The notes: a model not told the origin generated them from the sequence alone. 64,000 nucleotides of DNA from Welwitschia mirabilis (GCA_051453625.1 JBOZIK010000001.1:297975774-298039773), one strand, 5' to 3'. Positions 23,966 to 36,465 are shown, counted from the first letter of the stretch. Numbers and translations are program-made.

Positions 23966-26944
23966 AGAATGATTGTATATTCTGAGTTATAAGATTAAAT
24001 TCCATCAAGCCTAGGAGAAATTTTAAATCTTTTCAAATAATTTTATGTAATATCTTATCATTAATATTTTGAATATCTTAGCAAAAATGAACAAGTACAA
24101 TCAAATCAATCATGTGATTCATTGTCTTAAATTTGGAGATAGCTTACATTAACCTAAGATGACATAACACTTTTTATCTTTTCATATTGTGAAGAATCCA
24201 TATTTTATACTTAAATCTGAAGGTAATACCTTGCTTTTCAAAGTAAGTATCTCTTAGTTTTCCTAAGGAATTGATGTGTTAGGAAAAAAATTGTTAGAAA
24301 TATAATTCATATTTAGTGTAAAAACAAAACAAAATTATATAATGCAAGTAAAGTTGTATTCCTATAAAAATGTATTAAATAATTAATATCTTATAAATAT
24401 TGAAAAAACGTCACATATTTATGTGTAGTTATGTGAAGATAAGATGAAATTATCATATATAGACATTAAGTACCTTAGAAAAATCCAATGATGTGTCTCA
24501 AATAAGTATGAGATAGATTTAAGATAAATCATCTTCACATCAAGTGAAATTAATTTCAAAGTAAGATATTTTTACTTAATGTAGTATGATTTAAATAATG
24601 TACTGATGATGATCAACAACATATCTTTTATGATATCTCACAAGTTATAGTAATAATGTTAAAGTATCTATTTACCAAAAAAAAATCAACATTAATCTTT
24701 ATGGCTTTATAGTTATATAATTAAGTGTGAAATATAGGTGATTGATAACTCATGATATTAGAATTCAATGTAGAAAATTAATTTCTAGTGATAACTATAA
24801 CAAAAGAGTTAAGAGTTCATGATAACATAAAAGTTATCTTATGAAGGAAATGAGAATAAATTTATGATATTTACATTACTAGCGGTACACGTGTTAATAA
24901 TGAGAAGTTATATGATACCAAAATCTTGTAGTTTAATCTTTAATACTTTAAAAGAATATCCAATGATAAAATTATAAATATGAGGTATTTGGTTTTAATA
25001 CAAGTAAGATGATGATTCATTAATATTTTAAAGAAAGTAATAGTAGTGTTGATTTTCTTAGTATGAGAAAACCTTTATGGTATGGAAGTGGTGAAGAGGA
25101 ACCCGAGGATTCATGGTATGATTGTAGGATACTAAATGATGTATAGTAGTTATTAAAACATAGCATATTAAATTGTGTAGTAAAAATAATAGTTAATGCA
25201 TGATAACTATAAGTTGTTACATGTATAATTTTTTATAGAATTTATCACATCTTTCAAGTTCTTAGTTTTTACACTACCTTTACCAAATAAACTATCTAAA
25301 CCAAGTTAAATGTAAGAGATTGAGATTTAAAGAAGAAAAAATCTTCTAATGCTATAGTAATAAGCATGGAAGATATGAATTATTTCTCAAAACAATTTCT
25401 CTATACTTTATAAGTCTGGATAAAATGCTCATAGAAAGGTTTAGCATTAAAATTCATGTTGGAGATATAACTTGCAAAAGATATAGTCAAAAACACAAAG
25501 ACATGGGAGATAAAAATTCTCTAAGGTTATTAAAATTAACACTTTGTAATTAATAAAAATTAATCAAAGCCTTAAGATGCTTAAAAGTGATAGAATTAAC
25601 TTAATAGGAGAACATTAAAGCAAGAAAAACCATAGTGTCATTTGAAATAACTATAAAAAAATTGAAAGAATAAGAAAACATGTACAAATAGAGAAGAAGA
25701 CTACTTACAAGAGAAAAAGATTATAGTGCAAAACATGCATAAAGTAATAATAAAAAAGTTTATATTACATTTATGAAAATAATAAATGTTGTAAATATGG
25801 AATTCTCTAGTTCTCATTTTCTAGGAAGGATGCAGCTTCTATATTATATTAGAGAGAGATAGAGAAACTTATATAATAAGAATTAAAAAATTTAGAGTCT
25901 TTAATTCTCATAAAAACTTAAAAAACATCCTCTTAGTAATCTTATCATAATTAACAAACTACATGATAAGCCAACCCAAAGGGAGGAAAAAAAGATAAAA
26001 TAAAATATTTTAATAATTCCATTTAAAAATATTATAGAAAGGATAGAAAGCTTCGATAATGGCTTAAAACATGAGACAAGAAGATAAAGAATCTTGAAGA
26101 GAAAATAACAAATGTAAACAAGGAATCAATAGTTAAAACANNNNNNNNNNNNNNNNNNNNNNNNNNNNNNNNNNNNNNNNNNNNNNNNNNNNNNNNNNNN
26201 NNNNNNNNNNNNNNNNNNNNNNNNNNNNNNNNNNNNNNNNAACGAATCAATAGTTAAAATAACAATGATAAAAATCTTTATAAATAAAATAAGTAGCTTG
26301 AAAGATTACATAGGACAATTAATAGGTAAGAAACTAGTTTTCATAGAAGCCACTCCAAAAAAATTTAATGCACATTAAGTGAATTACAATATATCATATT
26401 CTTAGTTCAATATCATAGTTTTTAGCATATTTCAAAATCATGTTTACTATAAGCCTTATAAGATCTATATAAATTATTCATTAAAAGAACATGAATGGAA
26501 CTTAAAATGTCCTTACTAATAAATATTTGTTTTTTCATGCTATGTTCATGCTTAGAGGTAAAAAAAAATTATATATCCATCAACATTATGAAGAAATCAA
26601 TTTAAATTGTCATAAGAAAATAAATCATGTGCACATTGAAATCTCACATGATATCATAAAATGGTATGCATTTCCAAAACTCATATCATAGTATAAAATT
26701 AAAAATAAAGAGAGTTATGTAACTTGTAAGAAATAAGATCATTAAAATTAGGTATGAAGGAAAGGAAACATGATGTGCATGATTTATCATATTAGAATAT
26801 TATGTGAAAACATACCATAAAATTTTTCATCACAAAAGTTAATTAAGTATATTACATAGTAAAAATGCTATTTGATCAAATTGCTAGATTATTATGTTAT
26901 GACATGAGAAAAATGCATGATATAAAGTGAATAAAAATAATTGA
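23966..26944. other. AT-rich sequence without recognised features
   Basis: The first ~140 bases (23966-24105) nearly repeat the sequence left of the 100-N gap at 23866-23965. Another 100-N gap lies at 26141-26240 with a short repeated flank (around 26118-26140 and 26241-26262). No coding or repeat structure was identified. Confidence 0.35.
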
Positions 26945-27114
26945 GAATTGTTTAACTCAGAGGAAAGGGGTAAATGAGTTCTATTACATAAAAATTTTAA
27001 CCAAATTAAAAAAGGAAAAGCATAGTAAAATATGCACCTTGTTAATATAACGTGGTTTCCTAACCTAGGTATGTCCATACACAGAGGATAGCTTTCTTTG
27101 ATACCACTAGATAT

Positions 27115-27500
27115 TCTTGACCTATAAGAAGTAGTGGTTTCCTAGTGCACCACTAACCTTACAATAATGAGAGTCTTATCATAAGGCAAAACTCTCTTCC
27201 TCTTAAGGAAATAGTGATTTAGACTCACCACTAACCTTACAATAATGACAGTCTCCTCACAAGCAGAATTCTCTTCCTCTTAAGAAAATAGTGGTTTTAG
27301 CTCACCACCAACCTTACAATAATGAAAATCTCCTCATAATGCAACAATATTTTTTCATCAAGGAAATAGTAATTTTTGGACACACCATAGACCTTACAAT
27401 AATAAGAGTTTCCTCACAAGGTAGCACTCTTTTCCCCTCAAGGAAATAATAGTTTTTTTGGTGTACCATAAACCTTACAATAATGCAAGTGTTCACTGAT
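27115..27500. repeat. ~79-bp tandem repeat in LTR 1
   Basis: About five units. The CCTTACAATAAT box recurs at 27157, 27235, 27312, 27392 and 27473 (steps of 77-81). Units contain GAGAGT ... ACTCTC, a 6-bp inverted pair that could form a hairpin, and GGAAATAGTGG. Confidence 0.8.
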
Positions 27501-28059
27501 ACAACCTCAAAGCACAGTAGTACAAGGGTTATCTTATAATGAATTTGATGATATAATAATGAACTTACAATAATATTCAAAAGAAAGATATTCCAACAAT
27601 GTAATAACTAATAAATACAACATAATAATAATTTTAAATGATGTAACTTTGAAGAAGTACCTAAATTTCTTGTTATTATTAACATCACAATTGTAAAAGA
27701 ATGATGTAGTAATGGAGGATCCAAGAAAAAAAATAATGTAATTATAAGCTCCTTTACAAATTATATCTTTTATTCTTTATAAGTAGTTCCAATCACTTAA
27801 GCATTTGTTTCCTTTGTGCTAGATTTATTTTTGATGTGCATTAAATTTGTGATCATTAAGGTACAAGAAATTCTTAAACTGTTTTATCATATCATGCCTT
27901 TATACCATTGAAGAGAAACTAGTTGTTTAACCTTAAATATTAGGCATTCAAACTTTATAACCATCATGTACTAGATAGGAAATATCTAGGTTTTAGGTGC
28001 ACATATTCATTTTTTAATTGACAAGAAATTTGCTTCCATATATCTTCAAATTTGTAGAC

Positions 28060-28440
28060 ATCTACTAATAGTCAAATGTCTTCACCTGGTAGATGTCTTT
28101 AGTGAAATTACCTAGAATTTGATGAAACTTACTTTGTATACTCTCTATCTCTCTATGATCATGAATCTGCAATGAAAAAGTTGATATCTCATATGGAATG
28201 TAAAATTTTCATCAAGTACAAAATCACTTTATTATCTATTTTAGTTTATCATAAATGTCTTCAAACATGTAGATGTCTTTCATCAGTATCAGCTCTAACT
28301 TTTAGCATAATCATCTTTAATCTGTGACTAAAAAGCTAGTACATCAAATACATCCTTAATCTATAGATGTCTTTATCATATATGTCTTTAAGGTCTAGAT
28401 GTTTTTAGCATAGGCGTCTTCCATACTCTAGGCATATTCA
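28060..28440 (-). promoter_or_regulatory. Clustered AAAGACATCT-like motif in LTR 1 U3
   Basis: The plus strand shows repeated AGATGTCTT or variants (near 28083, 28275, 28368, 28386 and 28395, with further variants), which is AAGACATCT on the coding strand of the LTR. The cluster is 170-550 bases from the LTR start, where U3 enhancers lie. It is also seen in LTR 2 at about 36105-36260. A regulatory role is inference. Confidence 0.35.
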
Positions 28441-28608
28441 AACAAATAATTTATAATTTCAAATTCTAAGTCTTTCATGAGATTTTATCTTTGAAGATCC
28501 ATCATCGACTTGGGCTTATCATGATCTAATTTTATTTGCAATGACCCATTTACATGATGATATAAAATATTTGATAAGTGAGATTATCAAAACCATATTT
28601 ATTAATAA

Positions 28609-28628
28609 TCTCTCCCCTTTTGATGATG
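28609..28628 (-). other. Polypurine tract, copia
   Basis: The minus strand reads CATCATCAAAAGGGGAGAGA, close to the CATCATCAAAAAGGGGGAGA tract preceding the 3' LTR in many plant copia elements. It would prime plus-strand DNA synthesis. Confidence 0.7.
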
Positions 28629-30150
28629 TTTAAAACTTGTCAAATCTCATTAGTTTAATCTCACTTAATCAACATAAATTTGAGATATTCATATTTAAGT
28701 TAATATTTACAAAGGTACAAAAACATTTTAATCACTTGAATAACTAATCACAAAAATTTTTTTCATGGTAATGTGCTAACAATAAAGATCAGAGCATAAA
28801 ATTAAAAGGTATCAATCAATACATGATATTAAAAACATAAGTATGTAAATAAGGAATGATAATAAAAAAAATACTAATAAAAAATAGTAGAAATAAAACA
28901 TAATAATAATGTGTGCTAAATAACATTAATGATCATCTNNNNNNNNNNNNNNNNNNNNNNNNNNNNNNNNNNNNNNNNNNNNNNNNNNNNNNNNNNNNNN
29001 NCCTCACGCTAATGACTAATGAGGCTAATTGAATGCAAGTGATTGCTAATGATTTCTCTAATCTCCTCCTTTATTTTGGATATTAGAGATAACGATCCAA
29101 TTAATAAGAGTAGAGTCACTAGTATAATGTCTTCCTTCTCCTTCTTCATCACTGTCATCATCATTATCATGGGTGGTGAAAGTTTTAATGGCATAAGATG
29201 ATGAGGATGTGGTAAGTAGAGTATGTATTTCCTAGAAGGACATTAATATGTCTTGCTTGAGTGCTTATAGGTCTGTCTCCTCATACATTGATACATTTGA
29301 GAAGTGATAAAAATTTCAAAGAGATTGATGATGGTAGTTTCTATGAAGGATGATGGTAATTGAATGGTAAAAATTAGTGGAACATGAAGATGCTCTATGT
29401 AGATGAAGGTGGTAATGGTATACATAATGAAGACGAATATGATAAGTGTAATGATGAAGAGTGTCTAAAAGGTGAAGGTGACTGAGTAGGATGGTAAACT
29501 ATAGACTTCTAATGTGGATGACAGAAGATAAGAGACTATACATCTAATCTTTTAGACTCTATCTCCTAATGCTACCTGTACTATAAAGGACATAGAGCCT
29601 ACTTTTTTCTAGAATTTATGTTCCTATGAAAGCCTAATACCACTTCTAAAGCTATGACTCATTCTTAGAGACTCATTTTTAGAATCAATATTGTTAACTG
29701 CTTAGCCTGAGTTATAACTTATTCCCTGTAGAGCTAGAGGCATTTCTTCTTATTATAATTCCTCCTTTGAGTCTAACCATGTGGGAGTCCTTATAGATTC
29801 ACAACTTTATATTGATGTCTTTCCTTCACTAGCTATTGTGGACCTCTATTTCTTTAATTTTAAAATGTTTTTGCTAATTTTCCTCATTATTTTCACTATT
29901 ACTTTTAATCCTTTTTTGACTAGTAACAAGATATAAGTTAAAGTAGAGTAAGATCTTTGAATTTGTAAAGGCCTCATGTTTGTACCATTACTTAGTGGTA
30001 CTAGTACTCTCTATTTCTTACTAAGCTAAACTAGGAAATTTTTTTATTGAATAAGATTAACTTCTAACACTGAAATGTTTGCACTACTAATAATCAAATT
30101 GATAAGACAAGGGTGACCCAAAGTCTGACCATTATGAAACAACATGATAA
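28629..30150 (-). pseudogene. 3' internal region of copia element, decayed ORF
   Basis: Homologous to 36486-38407, beyond the other LTR. Minus-strand translation gives charged, stop-broken text (near 29750-29830: KSI/ESIRTPTWL and E-rich stretches) shared in both copies, so it was once an open frame. By position, between pol and polypurine tract, it fits the extra 3' ORF of Sirevirus-type elements, sometimes called env-like. I see no motif that proves this. N gap at 28939-29001. Confidence 0.4.
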
Positions 30151-32078
30151 TATCCATACATAAAATAAAACTGAAATATATTCTCAACTCAGTGAGTAAA
30201 TATTAAATAATAAAGATTTGCATTGGTTTGTAATAATTATGATTACCTCCTCTAACTAACATATTTTCAACTCTAAAATTAAAAATCTTTTTAAATAAAT
30301 GCACATACAACTAAGAAAGAATTGAAGTCATCTATGTTAAGTAAAGAATTCACAAAATGAGGAATAATATGTAATGAAGTACCTCTAATCTAATTTTGAA
30401 AGGCATATATGTGGTAATTTATTTTGTAAATGTTTGTATAGAACTTCCTCACCATGGAATCCAAAATAATCTGGTCTAACAGAATAATCATTTCCCAACT
30501 AAGCTATGTAAATTAAGCCATAAGTTGATCTTTGTGTTGCCTCTAAAATATAATGATTCTTTTTGTAATAATAGAATTCCTTGTCATGTTCTATATCTTC
30601 TAGTAACTACTTTATGGTAAAAATGAGACTTTTACCATCATCTTTGATGCTTTGAAGCTTGCTCTTTCCCTTTTGAAGTACTAGCAGACTTTCTTCTAAT
30701 AATTTTTACAAGATATATGGAAAAGCAGAATAAAAAAATTGACTGAAATCTAATAAAGAACTGGAAAATATGCACCTATGTAAAAATAATGTTATTCCTA
30801 CTTGCTATGAATATGTCTTATAAATTCAAGATGTTTTGCTAGTGAAATCTGAGAAAATTAGGCATGAGAAATATTTTGAGAGTGNNNNNNNNNNNNNNNN
30901 NNNNNNNNNNNNNNNNNNNNNNNNNNNNNNNNNNNNNNNNNNNNNNNNNNNNNNNNNNNNNNNNNNNNNNNNNNNNNNNNNNNNAAAATAATCTTATTCC
31001 TACTTGCTATCAATATGTCTTATAAATTCAAGATGTTTTACTAGTGAAATTTGAAAAAATTAGGCATGAGAAATATTTTGAGAGTGAAAACTATTGAGTG
31101 TAGACTTGAAAATAAGATCTGGTCATCGTTTTTCCAAATTAGAAGGGATAAAATCCTAGTTTCTTAGCACTTTTAATTTTTTTATATTTGTATAGTCAAG
31201 ATCTCTACTTGCTAAAGACATCTAAAACACAACAAGTAGATGTCTATAAAGTTTTAAGATGTTTTCTCTTAAAAAATTTCCAATACATGTTCCTATTATC
31301 AAGATGTCTATGTAATATAAGAATTCTATTTTATAAAATTTAAATATCATACTTAATCTTCCAAGACATTTGTAAAACTCAATACATTTACTTCTAAAAT
31401 GTGTACAAATTTGAAGACATATCTATGATAGACGTCTACAAAACTAAAGAAATTTTAATGAAATTTCTTAAAACTTCAAAATATTCTACAACTAATATAG
31501 ACATGATAATGACACTTTGAAAAAGTGAAATAACAAGCACATAATTTAACTTTTACTACTACATATAACAATAATCTCAACTAATAAGATAACTATAATG
31601 TGAAGTTTAAAATTTAAATGATATTATCTGTTTATCTGATGTGATTAGATAAGACCCAATTTTTTGGTTCCTATACAACTTTACATGTCTTTTTAATCTT
31701 TGAGATTTTGTGATCACATCACCAAGTAGATCATTATTATATTACATTGCAATGTCTTTATTATGCTATTTATGTTGTATTAATTCCTTTTCTTTTCAAG
31801 GATTTCCTTTTCTGCTTTTCTTTTTATATGCTTCATAGATTTGAATGTATTTTAATTTGAAAGATTTTCTTACCATTTCTCTTTTAATAAAATCCTTATT
31901 TTCTAGTTGAAGATTTCTATATTAAAGCTCTATTTCTCATGTTTTTCTTTACAAACACTTTATTCCATTATTAAATATATCATGTAAAGTAGTAATAGAA
32001 ACGTTTAAATTTCTTATGCTAGTTAATAAATTTTTGATGGAATTTTAATCTCTAATAATACAACCATCTCTTGTAAAG
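30151..32078 (-). other. Internal copia region without recognised domains
   Basis: Integrase, RT and RNase H of copia should lie here if the element were complete, but no motif of these was recognised. A 100-N gap (30885-30984) has near-duplicate flanks (about 30783-30884 and 30985-31086). Several AGATGTCT-like motifs occur at 31200-31440, in both orientations. Minus-strand text at 31700-32078 is Lys/Glu/Asn-rich. Confidence 0.35.
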
Positions 32079-32385
32079 GTAATAGAAAAATCTTTATTAA
32101 AAAGTTAACTTATGCTAAAAATATTGTATTACAATACTTCTACAAATAATACATTCTTTACATTTGGTTGATTTTCTCTTTCAATGGTACTAATACCTTT
32201 GATTAGTACTTTTGTGTTATGTTCAAAGTTTATAAATCCTTTATCTTGCTCTTCTAATGTGGTGAAGATGGATTTATCTCCAATCATATGTCTTGGGAAT
32301 TCACTATTAATTTACCAATTATTATTGTTCTTGGCTTTAAGTGTACTTTGTGTTAAAAGTACTAGTTTTGCTATTGTATCCATAT
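32079..32385 (-). pseudogene. Ty1/copia protease and following segment
   Basis: Minus-strand reading has a Trp-rich start followed by NSEFPRHMIGDKSIFTTLEE, then INFEHNTKVLIKGIST and NVLFVEVL, in the order of the copia motif W-x-LDSG-C-S-RHMTGD ... VTFGDN ... I-x-GIG-x-I ... NVLLV-x-GL-x-NLLSISQL. The catalytic Asp-Ser-Gly is Asn-Ser-Glu, so protease activity is lost. The following LFNKDFSITF matches the usual LCDKGFSVTF. This fixes the element as Ty1/copia and its strand as minus. Confidence 0.82.
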
Positions 32386-33545
32386 TTTTTTTGATTTTTC
32401 ATGCACAAAATGATGTACCATTCTACTATATCTCTTAGCATTATTAGTATCATATATATTTTTTAATTTCATTGGACATTTATATTTATAATGATATCNN
32501 NNNNNNNNNNNNNNNNNNNNNNNNNNNNNNNNNNNNNNNNNNNNNNNNNNNNNNNNNNNNNNNNNNNNNNNNNNNNNNNNNNNNNNNNNNNNNNNNNNNN
32601 NNNNNNNNNNNNNNNNNNNNNNNNNNNNNNNNNNNNNNNNNNNNNNNNNNNNNNNNNNNNNNNNNNNNNNNNNNNNNNNNNNNNNNNNNNNNNNNNNNNN
32701 NNNNNNNNNNNNNNNNNNNNNNNNNNNNNNNNNNNNNNNNNNNNNNNNNNNNNNNNNNNNNNNNNNNNNNNNNNNNNNNNNNNNNNNNNNNNNNNNNNNN
32801 NNNNNNNNNNNNNNNNNNNNNNNNNNNNNNNNNNNNNNNNNNNNNNNNNNNNNNNNNNNNNNNNNNNNNNNNNNNNNNNCTACTATGTCTCTTGGCATTA
32901 TTAGTATCATATCTATTTTTTAATTTCATTGGACATTTATATTGATAATGATATCTATTATGATAATAATAGTAAATGATATTATATGTAAATGCTAAAT
33001 GTTCATACTTTGGCTTATAATTCCATTTGTTACTCAAGGAGGCTGAAGTACTATTGAGGCTCCATTATATCTGAAGCCACTTTTATTATTTAAACTTCTA
33101 CAGTGTCCAAGCATGATGTTTAATGTCTTATTTTTTGAAGTGAATNNNNNNNNNNNNNNNNNNNNNNCTAATAGTTCCTATTTTACATTCTCTAAATTAC
33201 ATGTTAGTCTACTAACCTTAGCTTTAAGAGCTAAGTTTTTAGAAAATGATTTAGTATAAATACTCTTCTTATTTATAAGCTTTTTCATGAGCATGAAGTA
33301 ATGTTTTTCATCTTAACACACATCTTTTAAAGTTTGAAAACTCTTTAGAAATTAGATCATATGGCTCTTAAAGATCCATACCTATATCATCTTCACTCTC
33401 TCAATGATGCTTTTTTTCTGACTCATCGTTTTTCTCTTAAAAATGTGCAATAGCCATGTAGTATAGATGAGATTTTTTATCAATAGATGTTTATTCTTTC
33501 ATTGCTTCTTCATCACCATCCATCTTCTAAAGAATGATCTCTTCT
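32386..33545. other. Gap region between copia protease and gag
   Basis: N runs at 32499-32879 and 33146-33167. Sequence flanking the larger gap is near-duplicated (about 32423-32498 and 32880-32957). Minus-strand text here continues the gag-pol linker but carries stops and no clear motif. Confidence 0.4.
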
Positions 33546-34170
33546 TTTTGGCTTGTTCCCTTCCCCCACCCCCTTTTCTTGCATTTTGTTAGCATTAGAA
33601 TATTTTGAGGTTATATGTCCTTGTTCTCCACATACCTAACATGGAAGTATCATCTTTAGAAGGGAAAAAAATTAATAGAAGATATACATTTAAACTTACC
33701 TTTGGCTTAAAAACTGGATGATTTTCTAAAGTTTTTTCTTTTGTTATACTTGCATGTAAGAAGTCTCTTTACTCTTCTTATGATGAAAGCACGTTCCTCA
33801 TCTAATTTCTCATCAAAGTCATCTTCTTCCTATTATTCCTTTGCTTTTGTTTTTAAACTATTTCTTGTTCTTCACTTTCCTTAAGAGAAATGTTTTTTTT
33901 AAGGCTCCATCTTGTATGAGATTCATTGTATACATTGTTAGAGCAATTCATACCCCTTCTATCTTAATGATGTGGAAATCTCTTGAATCTTCCATGGTTG
34001 TGGTTTTAGGGCTATATTTATGTGTTATAAATATAATAGCTTTTTATATTACCTTGACATCTGAAAGGCTTTTAATAATGTAAAAAATTACATTTACAAT
34101 GTTGAAGACTCTTGTGAAGTACTCATGAACACTCTCTTCATTATTCATCTTGAGATTCTTAAATTGGTTC
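33546..34170 (-). pseudogene. Ty1/copia gag: UBN2 domain and zinc knuckle
   Basis: Minus-strand reading from about 34150 gives MNNEESVHEYFTRVFNIVN, matching the gag-polypeptide (UBN2) motif E-x-E-x-(V/I)-x-E-(Y/M)-F-(T/S)-R-x-x-x-IVN. Segments ESRDFH-type and MYTMNLIQD follow in the usual order. A zinc knuckle at 33600-33641 reads C-stop-VCGEQGHITSKY: the residue after the first Cys is a TAG stop and the last Cys is Tyr. A Lys/Glu-rich tail follows and includes a C-rich plus-strand tract (33558-33573). Gag lies beside the primer site at 34688, as expected. Confidence 0.8.
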
Positions 34171-34687
34171 ATTTATACAAATAGCTTTAAATGATAGTAG
34201 CTTTCTTTTTATCTTTCTAATCTTTTCATTACTTAATCTAAGTGATGGTGTTGTCTATAGCATTTTTTATAATCTTCATAGAATTTATATATTCTTCTCT
34301 ATGCTTTACTGTTATAACCTACATTTTGTAAGCTTTAATTAATAGGGTTTCTAAACTATGTAAAACATTTTTGATATCAATTTAAATGAAAACCCCTTTT
34401 TATTCTTAGTGAAGATTTATGCGTAGCCCTATAATCAATAATGTATTATATACATTATACANNNNNNNNNNNNNNNNNNNNNNNNNNNNNNNNNNNNNNN
34501 NNNNNNNNNNNNNNNNNNNNNNNNNNNNNNNNNNNNNNNNNNNNNNNNNNNNNNNNNNNNNCTATAAGTACACTTGCATCCTCATCTTCCAATAGGCATA
34601 GTTTATTCTATAAAAGAGGGGAAGTCTAATGGATGATACTGCTTCCACTATTCACTCAAGGAAGTTACTCTTTTTTGTAAGTACTAA
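34171..34687. other. Start of copia gag and leader, with gap
   Basis: Minus-strand text between the primer site and the gag core, broken by a 100-N gap at 34462-34561. No start codon could be chosen. Confidence 0.35.
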
Positions 34688-34698
34688 CTCTAATACCA
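34688..34698 (-). other. Primer-binding site, copia
   Basis: The minus strand reads TGGTATTAGAG, one base different from TGGTATCAGAG. It lies 2-3 bases from the left edge of LTR 2, on the gag side, as expected for a minus-strand element. Confidence 0.6.
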
Positions 34699-34700
34699 CT

Positions 34701-36465
34701 TAAGGATCATTAAACTCAAAGCTGAGGGATGAATGAGTGCCACTAAGTGAAAATTTTAATCAAATAATAGAATGAAGAGCATGGTAAAATAAATACCTTA
34801 CCAAGATAATGTTGTTCCCCAACCTGATTACATCCATACATAGAGGCTAGCTTCCTCTCATACCTTTATATATTCTTAACTCATAACAATAGTGATTTTT
34901 TGGCACATCACCAACCTTACAATAATGAGAGTCCCCTCATAAGACAACGTTTTCTTCCCCTTAGGGAAATAGTGGTTTCGGCTTATCACTAATGCCATAA
35001 TAATGAGAGTCTCCTCATAAGGTAGCATTTTCTTTCCATCAAGGAAATAGTGCTTATTTGACATACCCTCAATCTTATAATAATGAGAGTATCGTTTTAA
35101 GGCAACATTCTCTTCCCATTAGGGAAATAGTGGTTTTAGCTCACTATTAACCTTACAAGAATGAAAGTCTCATGACAAGATAGCAATCTATTTCCCTTAA
35201 GGAAATAGTGTCTTCTGGTGCACTACAAATCTCATAATAATGAGAGTATTATTGCAAGGTAGAACTCTCTCCTCCTTAGGAAAATAGTAGCTTTCTAATG
35301 CACCAAAAACCTTACAATTATGTAGGTTCTCATAGGCATAACCTTAAAGCACACCCATATAAGGGTTTCCTAACAATGATTTTGATGACATAATAATGAA
35401 CTTATAATAACATTTAGGAATAAGATAGTCTAATAATATAAGAACTAAAAAATACAGTACAACAATAAGCCTAAATAATGTTACTTTTAAGAAGTACTTA
35501 TATTCCTTATTATCATAGATGTCACGAGTGTAAGAGAATGATACAACAATGTAGATCCAAGAAGAAAATGATGTAGACATTATAAGCTCCTTTGCAAATG
35601 ATATCTTTATTTCTTAGTACGTAGTTCCAATCATCCATGCATTTGTTTCCTTTATGCTATAGTAACTTGTTATATGACTTAAATTTGTGATCATTAAAGT
35701 ATCAAAAATTCTTAAATTATTTTATCGATTCATGCCTTTGCACCATTAAAGAAAAACTAGCTATTTAATCTTAAATATTAGCTATTTAAATTTTGTAACC
35801 ATCATGCAATGGATAGGAAATGTCTATGCATCAGTTGCATAACTTCAATTTAGTTAACATGAAATTAGATTCAAGATCTCTTCAAATTTGTTTTTTTTTT
35901 TAATAATAATCATATGACTTTATTTAGTAGACATCATTAGTAAACTTGTGGAAAATATGTTGAAACTTGCTCTGTATAATCTCTGATTCTCCATGATCAT
36001 GAATCCACAATGGAAAAGTTGATAACTCACCAAAATGTAAAATGTTAGTCAAAGTATAAAATCATTCTACTAGCTATTTTAGTTTAGCATTAACATTTTC
36101 AAATATGTAGATGTCTTTTATCAGTATTAGGTCCAACTTTTAGCATAGTTGTCTTTCATAATATAGTTATCTTTAACTTGTGACTAAAATGTTGATAAAT
36201 TAAAGACATCTTTGATCTGTAGATGTCTTTAATATAGATGTCTTCAAGGTATAGATTTCTTTACCATAAACATTCTTCATACTGTAAACATCATTAGACA
36301 AAAGATTTTGCATTTTAAATTCTAAGCCTTTTTATGAAATATTGTCTTTAAAGATCCATCATTGACTTGTGCTTATCATGATTTGATTTTATTTGTAATA
36401 CGTTATCTATATGATGATATAAAATATTTGATAAGTAGAATAATTAAAACTAGATTTACCAATAA
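34701..36465 (-). mobile_element. Ty1/copia LTR 2 (5' LTR of composite)
   Basis: About 1.76 kb, similar to LTR 1 in order and sequence. The primer site adjoins its left edge and a polypurine tract (36466-36485, AAAAAGGGGGAAA on the minus strand) adjoins its right edge. A tract on this side shows that a second internal region precedes the LTR, which a simple element would not have. Confidence 0.7.
34870..35335. repeat. ~79-bp tandem repeat in LTR 2
   Basis: About six units. The CCTTACAATAAT box or a variant recurs at 34915, 34995, 35073, 35151, 35230 and 35310 (steps of 78-80). Same family as 27115-27500, with one more unit. Confidence 0.8.

Larger units (their letters stand above)
26945..28608 (-). 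mobile_element. Ty1/copia LTR 1 (3' LTR of composite)
   Basis: The LTR ends just beside a polypurine tract at 28609-28628 and is alignable along its length with 34701-36465. It contains a tandem array (27115-27500) and a cluster of a short motif (28060-28440). The minus-strand start reads TTATTAATAAATATGG, the expected TGTTGGT-type start with substitutions. The left edge is set only by where similarity to the other LTR ends. The two LTRs have diverged by many substitutions, so this is old. Confidence 0.65.

Noticed and set aside
24905-24925. Primer-site-like ATGATACCAAAAT
   Set aside because: The GCTC half is missing and no LTR terminus lies beside it.
27115-27500. CRISPR-like regular repeats
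   Set aside because: The ~79-bp units are contiguous and degenerate with no unique spacers, lie in both LTRs of a plant copia element, and no cas-like genes exist.
32371-33037. Open frames of 140-180 codons spanning 32499-32879
   Set aside because: They are open only because of the N run; the real flanks are near-duplicate copia linker sequence.
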